From assembly GCA_024102795.1 (NCBI GenBank), contig JAGFJK010000125.1, positions 1 to 43,129 of the forward strand: a stretch of 43,129 nt of DNA. Reading direction: 5' to 3'. This DNA is from Pirellulaceae bacterium. Lineage in GTDB: Bacteria > Planctomycetota > Planctomycetia > Pirellulales > Pirellulaceae. The translations under genes and the position numbers were made by a program. Below the pieces are notes generated by a model. That model saw only the letters and a list, made by a program, of their open reading frames with translations. It had not been told where the DNA came from and did no database searches. Positions 27,083-35,124 of the stretch are shown here, piece by piece (positions within the stretch are counted from its first letter, which is position 1; each line of letters starts with the position of its first letter).

Positions 27083-30000
27083 TTACTTGTTCAGGACTTC
27101 GTCCAGGTTCAGCAGTTGGTTGGCCAGCATGGTCCAGGCGGCCAGCTCCGTGGCGTCCAGCGAGGCGTCGACCGGACTGTCGCCCACGTCGAGCAGTTGC
27201 TGAGCTTCTTCCGGGTGCTCGGCGTACCACGTCCGCAGTTTCCCCAGCGAGCTTTCGATCACCGTCAGTTCCTCGGGCCGGAAGTCCCGCGCCAGCAGCC
27301 GCGATCCCAGCACGTGCACTCGGCCCGCCAGCGAATCGCCGCCTTCGCGAATCGCCCGCTCGGCCAGGTGGCGAGCCGCCTCGACAAACTGCGGATCGTT
27401 CAGCGTGACCAGGGCCTGCAGCGCGGTGTTGGTCCGTTCGCGCTGCACGACGCAGTATTCGCGGTTCGGCGCGTTGAAGATCTCCATCGAGGCGGGAGGG
27501 GCCTGCCGCTTCCAGAAGGTGTACAGGCTGCGACGGTACAGTTCGTCCCCGCTGCCCGGCTCGTACTGCCGCGTGTTGCTGACATTCATGGCGATCGCTT
27601 CCCACACGCCGGGCGGCTGATATGGCTTGACACTCGGACCGCCGATCTTCGGCACCAGCAGGCCGCTGGCGGCCAACGCGTAGTCGCGCACCGACTCGCC
27701 ATCCAGACGGAACCGCGGCCCGCGCGCCAGCAAACGGTTGTCGGGGTCGATCTGCAGCTTCTCCGGAGTGGCCTGGGCCGACTGGCGATACGCGGCCGAC
27801 ATCAGCATCAGCTTGTAGAACCGCTTCAAGTCCCAGCCCGACTCGCGGAATTCAATCGCCAGCCAGTCCAGCAGCTCGGGATGCGACGGCAGTTGGCCCA
27901 TCACGCCGAAGTCGCCCGCCGTCTTCACCAGCCCCGTGCCGAAGACTTCTTGCCAGCAGCGGTTCACGGTCACGCGCGCGGTCAACGGATGTTCGGGCAG
28001 CAGCAGCCAGCGCGCGAAGCCCAGCCGGTTGCGGGGAAAATCGTCGGGAAACGGCGGCAGTACGGCGGGCGTGCCCGCCTGGACCTGCTCTCGCCGCTGA
28101 TCGTATTCGCCCCGATTCAGCACGAAGGCCATCGCCGGCTCGGACCGTTCCTGCATCACGTGAGCGACCGTGCCGCGAGCCTTGATTTCGTTGAGTTCCC
28201 GTTCGAGCTGAGCCAACTGCGCGGCCAGCGTTTTCGATTCGCCGTCCAGCGCCGACAGCCAGAACCCGAACAGTTCGTCGCGCTGCTGGTCGGTCCGCTG
28301 GTCGGCCGGCGTGGCCAGGATGCCGGCAAACCGCTGTGTGCGGGCCAAGGCTTCGATCTCGCCCGGCGCCAGCACGCGGCGATAGATCCGCAGGTCCTGC
28401 ACGGCGCCGGTGAACATTTCGCCCGTGCTGCGCTGGCCGATCTTCAGCGGCGTGGCGGTCTGGATCGACGCGCTGAGCTTGTCGTTTTCGACGTTGGTCG
28501 GCTGGCTCTGCCCGTCGTAGTAAACCTTCACTCCGGCCGCCTTGCTGGAACCGTCGTAGCTGACTGCGACATGCACCCACTGGTTGGCCGGCACCTGGTT
28601 CTGGGCGACAACCTTGAGGCCGTTTTCGGGCCAGTCGTGGATCACGTGCATGCCAATCTGCCGGCGCTGGCACCAGAAATCCCAGCCGCGGAACTCCGCA
28701 TCCTTGTCCATCCGAGCGCAGATCGCGCCGTGGCCGTCACTGGCCGGCGCCTTGATCCAGGCGGTCAGCGTCAGCGGCTGGTCGCGTTCGAAGCTGCCCA
28801 CGTCGGGCAGCTCGCCGGCCACGCCCGGCAGTTGCAGCGCCTTGCCCGACGGGCCGTCTTCCCACGCCGCGTTTTCGGCCAGGGCCACCTCGCGCGCCTG
28901 GCCGTCCACCACCGCCTGCAGCACACTGCCGCTGCCTTCGTCGGCCGGCATCCTTAGATACAGCCCCTCGCGCGGTTCGAGCTCCCGCAGCGTCTCCACT
29001 TTCGCCTCGGTCAACCACTGCTCGTAGGCCGACCGGGCCGCGACGCGACGCGCCTGGACCGACTGCCGCGCTTGCTCGATCAACCCTGGCAGCGCCTGCC
29101 AGCGCTGGCGGTCTTCGGGCAGCGGCACTGCCAGGATCGGCGGCGTGTCCTTGATGTTCCCGTCGCGGGCGCCTTGCGACGTGTTATTGAAGAACGCCGC
29201 CATCTGGTAAAACTCTTGCTGGCTCAGCGGATCAAACTTGTGGCTGTGGCACACCGCGCAGCCGGCCGTCAAACCAAGCCAGACTTGCGACGTGGTCTCG
29301 GTGCGGTCGCGGGTGTACAGCACCAGATATTCCTCGTCGATGATCCCGCCTTCGTTCGTGGTCACGTTGCAGCGGTTAAAGCCTGAACCGATCCGCTGGT
29401 CCAGCGTGCCGTCAGGCAGCAAGTCACCGGCCAGGTTCTCGATCGTGAAATGGTCGAACGGCAGGTTCGCGTTGAACGCCCGAATGACCCAGTCGCGGTA
29501 GGTCCACATCTCGCGGAAATTGTCGAAGTGGATGCCGTGCGTGTCGGCGTAGCGGGCGTAGTCCAGCCAGTAGCGGGCCCGATGTTCGCCCCACTGCGGC
29601 GAATCGAGCAGCGTGTCGAGCAGCTTCTCGTACGCATCCGGCGATTCGTCGGCCACAAACCGTTCGACCAGCTTCGGATCGGGCGGCAGGCCCGTCAGGT
29701 CCAGGCTGGCGCGGCGGGCCAGCGTGCGGCGATCCGCTTCGGCCGCCGGACTCAACCCGGCCGCGACCATCCGGGCCAGGACGAAGTGATCGATCGGATT
29801 GCGGGGCCAGTCGCCGTACCGTCCCCCGGCCAGGGATGTGGCGTCCGGCACGGCCGGCCGCTGCGGCACAAGGAACGACCAGTGCAGTTGGTACTCCGCC
29901 CCCTGCTCGATCCACCTGGCCAGCAGTTCTCTCTCGCGAGCCGTTACCGTCTTCTTGGTTTCCGGCGGCGGCATCACCTCGTCGGCATCTTCCGACAGGA

Positions 30001-30301
30001 TCCGCCGCAGCAGTTCGCTCTGCTCGGCGTCTCCCGGCATGATCGCGCCCATTTCGATTGCCGCGTCCCGCTGATCCAGCCGCAGGTCGGCCTGGCGAGC
30101 GGCACTGTCCGGCCCGTGGCAGGCAAAGCACTTGTCCGCCAGGATCGGCCGAATATCGCGGTTGTACTCCAGCGGCTGCTCGCCGGCGGCGTGGCGCCAG
30201 CCGCCGAGACCGCACAGCAGCAACCAGCCCGCCAGCGCGGCGACCGTGCGGGCCGCCAACGCTCCGCGACTAGAACTCGGAGAACGGAAAATGGTAGCCA
30301 T
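27083..30301 (-). CDS. Planctomycete cytochrome c with LamG domain: PSCyt1-DUF1549-LamG-DUF1553
   Basis: First gene of the operon, 1072 aa. The N-terminus has a hydrophobic export helix (~18-36), then CFACH (Cys58, Cys61, His62) in PSCyt1. DUF1549 follows with [28 protein letters not shown], and a second CxxCH in [12 protein letters not shown]. Between ~residues 640 and 800 is a concanavalin/LamG-like domain ([58 protein letters not shown]), usually a carbohydrate-binding fold. DUF1553 follows ([44 protein letters not shown]). GGAAGG lies ~8 bases before ATG 30301. The LamG insert distinguishes it from the second cytochrome and suggests polysaccharide binding (inference). Confidence 0.93.
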   Translation of the reverse strand: MATIFRSPSSSRGALAARTVAALAGWLLLCGLGGWRHAAGEQPLEYNRDIRPILADKCFACHGPDSAARQADLRLDQRDAAIEMGAIMPGDAEQSELLRRILSEDADEVMPPPETKKTVTARERELLARWIEQGAEYQLHWSFLVPQRPAVPDATSLAGGRYGDWPRNPIDHFVLARMVAAGLSPAAEADRRTLARRASLDLTGLPPDPKLVERFVADESPDAYEKLLDTLLDSPQWGEHRARYWLDYARYADTHGIHFDNFREMWTYRDWVIRAFNANLPFDHFTIENLAGDLLPDGTLDQRIGSGFNRCNVTTNEGGIIDEEYLVLYTRDRTETTSQVWLGLTAGCAVCHSHKFDPLSQQEFYQMAAFFNNTSQGARDGNIKDTPPILAVPLPEDRQRWQALPGLIEQARQSVQARRVAARSAYEQWLTEAKVETLRELEPREGLYLRMPADEGSGSVLQAVVDGQAREVALAENAAWEDGPSGKALQLPGVAGELPDVGSFERDQPLTLTAWIKAPASDGHGAICARMDKDAEFRGWDFWCQRRQIGMHVIHDWPENGLKVVAQNQVPANQWVHVAVSYDGSSKAAGVKVYYDGQSQPTNVENDKLSASIQTATPLKIGQRSTGEMFTGAVQDLRIYRRVLAPGEIEALARTQRFAGILATPADQRTDQQRDELFGFWLSALDGESKTLAAQLAQLERELNEIKARGTVAHVMQERSEPAMAFVLNRGEYDQRREQVQAGTPAVLPPFPDDFPRNRLGFARWLLLPEHPLTARVTVNRCWQEVFGTGLVKTAGDFGVMGQLPSHPELLDWLAIEFRESGWDLKRFYKLMLMSAAYRQSAQATPEKLQIDPDNRLLARGPRFRLDGESVRDYALAASGLLVPKIGGPSVKPYQPPGVWEAIAMNVSNTRQYEPGSGDELYRRSLYTFWKRQAPPASMEIFNAPNREYCVVQRERTNTALQALVTLNDPQFVEAARHLAERAIREGGDSLAGRVHVLGSRLLARDFRPEELTVIESSLGKLRTWYAEHPEEAQQLLDVGDSPVDASLDATELAAWTMLANQLLNLDEVLNK

Positions 30302-30642
30302 CGGTTCAACCTTCCGTTTTGCTTGCGAACGACATTTCAAGGCGTGGTGCGGGTCCCCAATGCATGGAACGGCCCCAAGAGCGTTGGAGCTGACGACTGG
30401 AAACGCGACCGCACTGCCTGGGGGTGACTGGATCTGGGCGGGCATGGGGTGGGTACTGCCCTGGGTGGGGTTGACGATCCGAGCATCCACCGCCCCCAAT
30501 TCTACACCGTCCGCGGTTGCTCGTCGATCATGCCGCAGCGTGACCCGGTTCCCGCGAACTGGCAGGGGTGCCCGTGTTGCACTTGCCGACCGCCGGGCCC
30601 AAAATTGCCTGAAACCTCCTTCCGACAAATAAGGAACCGCTG
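30302..30642. other. Divergent promoter region between cytochrome operon and CehA-like gene
   Basis: This 341-base gap must carry the promoters for the four-gene operon on the minus strand and the PHP hydrolase on the plus strand. No repeat families seen elsewhere occur here. I see no reliable -35/-10 pair. AAGGAACC eight bases before 30643 is a good ribosome site for the plus-strand gene. No RNA gene recognised. Confidence 0.4.
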
Positions 30643-33198
30643 ATGCGATTGCTCGTCACCTGCTTTCTGGCCGTGCTGCTGGCCGCGCCGCACGCCCTGG
30701 CCCAAACGCAGCTCGCGCGCCTGGACGAAGCCCACTGGGAACAATGGGTGCCGGACGGCAAGGAGGTGGACGCCATCTATGGCGACTTCGTCCTGCGCAA
30801 CCGGCACCTGGTGGCCGTGATCGCTCAACCGCTGCAAAGCCGCAACGCCAACATGACCGTGCGGAATGTGGGTGGCCAGGTGATCGACCTGAGCCGCCGC
30901 GAGCGGTCCAGCGATCAGTTGAGTGCCTTCTATGCGGCCAACTTCCCGGATGGCGAGAGTTTTGCGTTTCACCAGCCGGGCGTGCCGGCAGTGCGGGTCG
31001 ACGGGCAGCCGGCCACTTGGGACGGTGCGTCGCCGCTCCAGGGCCAGCAGCTCGAACTGACTGTCACTTCCCGCCGCCGCCAGGATGGCTGGCAAGCCGA
31101 GATCCGGTACGCTCTGGCCGCCGACCAGCCGTACCTCGTGATCGAAACCACCTACTTCAACCGGTCCGACAAGCCGCTCGCGGCACCCACCGACGACGCG
31201 ATTCGAGCGGACCGGACATTCGCCTTTGGACAAGCGGGCGAAGGGCGGTTCTTCTGGGCCTATGACGAGTGGTTCGGGCAGGCTTACGGACTGGAGGCCG
31301 AGGGGTATACGATGGAGCAGGGGGGCAGTCGCGGCAGCGTGCTTCGCCGCCAGCCGAAAGCCGGCTCCAACCCCCAGGTAGCTCCTGGCGGCAGCCTGGC
31401 CGTCAGCCGCCGTCTGATTCCCGGCGGGAACCTGCTGGAAGTGCTTGGCACCTGGGGACAGGCAACCGGCCAGACCAGCTCGCCGGTCCGCATCGACGTC
31501 CGCGACCCCGCGGGTCCGGTGCGTGGAGCGAAGGTGACGCTGAAGCAGGGCGAAGTGACCTACGGCTGGGGCCGCAGCGACGAACAGGGCCGGCTGCAAT
31601 TCGCGTTGCCCCATGGCAAGTATCAACTGGAAGTCGAAGCCCTGGGCCGTCCCGCTCGGCAACTGGCGCTGGATCCCGCCGCGCAGGCCGAACTGTCCAT
31701 CCAACTGGAGCCCTGCGGCTACGTCGAAGCGCGAGTCACCGATGGCGAAGGAACCTCGATTCCCTGCAAGGTGACATTCCAGGGCCACGACGGCACGCCT
31801 GATCCCTACTTCGGTCCCGACAGCGGCGACTATGCCGTGCTGAATGCCCGCTACACGCACGACGGCCGCTTCCGCCAGGAACTCGGACCCGGCAAGTACG
31901 ACGTGATCGTCAGCCGGGGGCCGGAGTACGACGCGGTGTTCACGCAACTGGAAGTGCGGCGTGGTGAAACGAGCCAGCTAACGGCGTCCCTTCGCCACTC
32001 GGTCGACTCTCGCGGCTGGGTCAGCGCCGACTTTCACAGTCATTCCAGCCCGTCGGGCGACAACACGGGCAGCCAACTGGGGCGCGTGCTGAACCTGCTG
32101 GCCGAGCAGATCGAGTTCGCTCCCTGCACCGAGCACAACCGCATCGACAGCTATGTTCCGCACCTGGTCCGTTTGAAGTGCGAGAGTTTGCTGGCCACGT
32201 GCACCGGCCTGGAACTGACCGGCAGCCCGTTGCCGATCAACCACCAGAATGCATTTCCGCTACGGCACGTGTCGCGGACGCAGGATGGCGGCGCGCCGCT
32301 GACGGACGTCGACCCGGTCGTGCAGATCGAGCGTCTGGCGCTGTGGAACGACGGGGCGGACAAACTGCTGCAGTGCAACCATCCGAACCTGGTGCAGATG
32401 CTGGCCGACGGAGATCTGGACGGCCAGTTCGACGGTCGCTTCGCGGCGATGTTCGGCTTCATGGACGTGATCGAAGTCCATCCGCCGGACGGAATTCTCA
32501 AGCCGCCCACGGGCCAGCCGGCGGGGCGTGGCGAGCGGAATCCGATCTTCCACTGGATGCAGATGCTGAATCTGGGCTATCGCATTCCCGGCGTGGTGAA
32601 CACAGACGCTCACTACAACTTCCATGAATCAGGCTGGCTGCGCAATTACCTGGTCAGCTCGACCGACGATCCGGCCCGCATCGACACAATGGAAATGGTC
32701 CGCGCCGCCGAACAGGGACGCGTGGTGATGACGACGGGGCCGTTCCTGGACGCCGCACTGGTCACCGCCGACTCGTCGCGCCGCCACCGGCCCGGCGAGG
32801 AGCTGGTTTGCCGCAACGGGCAGGTCGAACTGCAGATTCGCGTGCAATGCGCCAACTGGCTGGACATCAATCGCGTGCAGGTGTTCCGCAACGGGCGAGC
32901 GGTCGAACAGTTGAATTTCACTCGCCGCACGCATCCCCAGATGTTTGCCGACGGAGTGATCAAGTTTGACCAGACCGTGCCCGTCACCCTGGATGCCGAC
33001 GCGCACCTGATCGTGGTCGCCGCCGGCGAAGGACTCGAACTGGGGCCCGTGATGGGGCCACGAGGCAAGGCGATGCCGATCGCCGTGGCGAATCCGTTCT
33101 TTGTGGATGTCGACGGGCAGGGCTTCCAGCCCAACGGCGACCAACTGGACGTGCCGCTGCCCGAAGGCGTTCAGCCGCGTTCGCCGAAGATGCGCTAG
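30643..33198 (+). CDS. Secreted CehA/McbA-family metallohydrolase (PHP domain)
   Basis: This 851-aa protein has a signal peptide ending ALA|Q near residue 20. An N-terminal beta-rich region (~25-280) is followed by two short Ig/carboxypeptidase-regulatory-like segments (~285-430). Then comes a PHP-type metal hydrolase: ADFHSHSSPSGD (Asp463, His465, His467), TEHNRID (His498), and TDAHYNFHE (Asp655, His657). These match the metal-binding positions of PHP/CehA proteins. CehA and McbA act on carbamate or ester bonds of small xenobiotics, but the natural substrate of secreted planctomycete versions is unknown. It diverges from the cytochrome/DUF1501 operon, so the two may share an inducer. ATG 30643 has AAGGA upstream. 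Confidence 0.85.
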   Translation: MRLLVTCFLAVLLAAPHALAQTQLARLDEAHWEQWVPDGKEVDAIYGDFVLRNRHLVAVIAQPLQSRNANMTVRNVGGQVIDLSRRERSSDQLSAFYAANFPDGESFAFHQPGVPAVRVDGQPATWDGASPLQGQQLELTVTSRRRQDGWQAEIRYALAADQPYLVIETTYFNRSDKPLAAPTDDAIRADRTFAFGQAGEGRFFWAYDEWFGQAYGLEAEGYTMEQGGSRGSVLRRQPKAGSNPQVAPGGSLAVSRRLIPGGNLLEVLGTWGQATGQTSSPVRIDVRDPAGPVRGAKVTLKQGEVTYGWGRSDEQGRLQFALPHGKYQLEVEALGRPARQLALDPAAQAELSIQLEPCGYVEARVTDGEGTSIPCKVTFQGHDGTPDPYFGPDSGDYAVLNARYTHDGRFRQELGPGKYDVIVSRGPEYDAVFTQLEVRRGETSQLTASLRHSVDSRGWVSADFHSHSSPSGDNTGSQLGRVLNLLAEQIEFAPCTEHNRIDSYVPHLVRLKCESLLATCTGLELTGSPLPINHQNAFPLRHVSRTQDGGAPLTDVDPVVQIERLALWNDGADKLLQCNHPNLVQMLADGDLDGQFDGRFAAMFGFMDVIEVHPPDGILKPPTGQPAGRGERNPIFHWMQMLNLGYRIPGVVNTDAHYNFHESGWLRNYLVSSTDDPARIDTMEMVRAAEQGRVVMTTGPFLDAALVTADSSRRHRPGEELVCRNGQVELQIRVQCANWLDINRVQVFRNGRAVEQLNFTRRTHPQMFADGVIKFDQTVPVTLDADAHLIVVAAGEGLELGPVMGPRGKAMPIAVANPFFVDVDGQGFQPNGDQLDVPLPEGVQPRSPKMR

Positions 33199-33217
33199 AT
33201 CGAGGTAAGCTTCTTTT

Positions 33218-33508
33218 GGTGGAGCGATTGTCCCCAATCGCTCGGCCCCGCGTACCAAGGCCTGATCGCGCTCCAGACCCGATTGAGGACAATCGGGCTA
33301 CACAAGGTGGAGCGATTGTCCCCAATCGCTCGGCCCCGCGTACCAAGGCCTGATCGCGCTCCAGACCCGATTGAGGACAATCGGGCTACACAAGGTGGAG
33401 CGATTGTCCCCAATCGCTCGGCCCCGCGTTGCAGGCTTCAAGTGCGCTCCAGACCCGATTGGGGACAATCGGGCTACACAAGGTGGAGCGATTGTCCCCA
33501 ATCGCTCG
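33218..33508. repeat. 88-bp tandem array with alternating hairpins
   Basis: Units start at 33218, 33306, 33394 and 33482 (period exactly 88); the fourth is partial. Each full unit holds a GAGC/GCTC-stem palindrome (33222-33243, 33310-33331, 33398-33419, 33486-33507) and a CCC/GGG-stem palindrome (33278-33297, 33366-33385, 33454-33473). Both share the GATTGTCCxCAATC core. Units 1 and 2 are nearly identical; unit 3 differs in its middle (GTTGCAGGCTTCAAGT). The array lies between the convergent 3' ends of the CehA-like gene and the third DUF1501 gene. Confidence 0.9.
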
Positions 33509-33529
33509 ATTCCTCGAATCAGGCCCGCC

Positions 33530-34933
33530 CTACACCAGCCCGGCAATCGGAGCGTGCTGCGCCAGTTGCAGCACCTGGGGAGGCACGCCGCTGGCCAGCC
33601 GCAACTGGCCGACGTCGAGCAGCGTTTGCAAGATGGTGGCGATCAAGTGCGGAGGCGTGTGGTTGTCGGTGACCGGTTCGCCGCCGTCGCGCGTCGACTG
33701 GCCAATCACCTGCCCGCCGGCCAGACCTCCGCCGTACAGCAGCAACGGCGCCAGCTTGCCCCAGTGGTCGCGGCCGCCGCGTTGGTTCAGCCGCGGCGTG
33801 CGGCCCATCTCGCCCGTGGCCACCAACAGGATCTTGTCCCGCAGGCCCCGCTGCTCCAGGTCCTCGACGAATGCCGCCACGGCGTGGTCGAACGAACGCC
33901 CCACGGCCTCCATCCCATCGACCATGTTCAGATTGTTGCCATCGGCGTGCATGTCCCAGACGCCGGCATATCCCGCGTGGATCGTGACAAACCCGCAGCC
34001 CGCTTCGCACAGCCGCCGGGCGAGCAGCAGCAGCTTGCCGATCGTGCGGGCCTGGCCCGAATAATATCCGCTGCGACCACGAGCCACCTTGTCCCAGGCC
34101 GACTTCCGCACATAACGGCTGGTATCGTAGCGGGCCACGGTCCGCGGATCCTCCAGGCTCAGGTCCAGCGCCTGCCCGACTCCGCCGCCCAGCAGCAGAC
34201 GATACGCCTGAGCCTGCAACTGATCCATCGCTTCCAACTGCCCGGAAGCATCGACGTGGCGGTTGAGGCGATCCAACTGCCGCAGCACACTCAGCCGGTC
34301 GTCCACGAACCGCTCCGGGCTGAGGTGCAACTGCATGTCGTCCTGCAGATTGCCGCCGGCGCCGGGTACGAAGGGCGCATACCCCGCGGCATACGGGCCC
34401 GTCGCGCGCAGGTTGCCGCGGGCCTGAGGACCCGGCACGTCGGTGCTGACCGCGCTGGGATATACGACCGCGTTGGTCGGCATCCCCGTGTCGGGCCGAG
34501 TGGCACCGGCCACGCGGGCGAAATGCACGCCGATGTTGGCTTCCAGCGAATCGGGACCGACCAGCGGCTGGATGTTGTGGCCGCCGTTGTTGGTCTGGAA
34601 CGAACGCACGATCGTCAACTTGTGAGCCAACTGAGAGAGCTGCGCCATGCTGTCGCCAAACCAGACGCCGGGCAGCGTGGTCTGCACCGTGCCGGTGACC
34701 GTGCGGACGCCGCTGGGCGCGTCCGGCTTGGGGTCGAACGTCTCCAGTTGGCTCGGCCCGCCCTGCTGGAACAGAAAGATGACCGACTTGCCCGTCAGCG
34801 GGCTCTCGCTCGACCCGGCCGCGGCGCGGGCCGCCAGCAACGACGGCAACGTCAGCCCGCCCAGGCCCAGCGTGCCGAGCGTCAAGAGTTGGCGGCGATT
34901 CAAGCGTCCGTGGCGGGCGAAAACCGGCAGCAT
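33530..34933 (-). CDS. DUF1501 secreted protein (third, stand-alone)
   Basis: The 467-aa product has a Tat-like N-terminus (RLNRRQLLTLGTLGLGGLTL) and the DUF1501 blocks SVIFLFQQGGPSQLETFDPKP, IVRSFQTNNGGHN, ARRLCEAGCGFVTIHAGY, LLVATGEMGRTPRLNQRGGRDHW and NHTPPHLIATILQTLLDVGQLR. It belongs to a different DUF1501 branch from the two operon copies: it has GEMGRTP instead of GEFGRT and no adjacent cytochrome gene. ATG 34933 was chosen because family members begin MLxxFxRxxRLxRRxLL; an in-frame ATG lies at 34945. The beta-propeller gene ends ~190 bases upstream. Its enzymatic role is unknown. Confidence 0.9.
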   Translation of the reverse strand: MLPVFARHGRLNRRQLLTLGTLGLGGLTLPSLLAARAAAGSSESPLTGKSVIFLFQQGGPSQLETFDPKPDAPSGVRTVTGTVQTTLPGVWFGDSMAQLSQLAHKLTIVRSFQTNNGGHNIQPLVGPDSLEANIGVHFARVAGATRPDTGMPTNAVVYPSAVSTDVPGPQARGNLRATGPYAAGYAPFVPGAGGNLQDDMQLHLSPERFVDDRLSVLRQLDRLNRHVDASGQLEAMDQLQAQAYRLLLGGGVGQALDLSLEDPRTVARYDTSRYVRKSAWDKVARGRSGYYSGQARTIGKLLLLARRLCEAGCGFVTIHAGYAGVWDMHADGNNLNMVDGMEAVGRSFDHAVAAFVEDLEQRGLRDKILLVATGEMGRTPRLNQRGGRDHWGKLAPLLLYGGGLAGGQVIGQSTRDGGEPVTDNHTPPHLIATILQTLLDVGQLRLASGVPPQVLQLAQHAPIAGLV

Positions 34934-35039
34934 GGCGTCTGGCATCCTTCTGGTTACCTTGCGGGACGGGCACGCAACGGCCGTCCGCAATCGATCTTGT
35001 CGCACCGCTCCAGCGGAACTTCGTCGTTATCATGGAGCT

Positions 35040-35124
35040 GAGCGATTGGGGACAATCGCTCCACCAACGCTGAGCGATTGGGGACAATCGCTCCACCATG
35101 ACGAGCGATTGGGGACAATCGCTC
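35040..35124. repeat. Three palindromes of the GATTGTCCCCAATC family at a gene 3' end
   Basis: Copies at 35040-35061, 35072-35093 and 35103-35124 all have GAGC/GCTC outer stems and a GATTGGGGACAATC core. The third overlaps the first base of the beta-propeller gene stop codon (35124-35126). Spacing is 31-32 bases. They may end its transcription before the DUF1501 gene. Confidence 0.85.

Noticed and set aside
25661-28957. Very long plus-strand open frame opposite the cytochrome/DUF1501 genes
   Set aside because: It is a mirror of high-GC coding sequence on the minus strand and has no recognisable domain; the minus-strand proteins carry clear family motifs.
33218-33508. Possible CRISPR array
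   Set aside because: The repeats are 88-base tandem units without unique spacers, and no cas genes are nearby.
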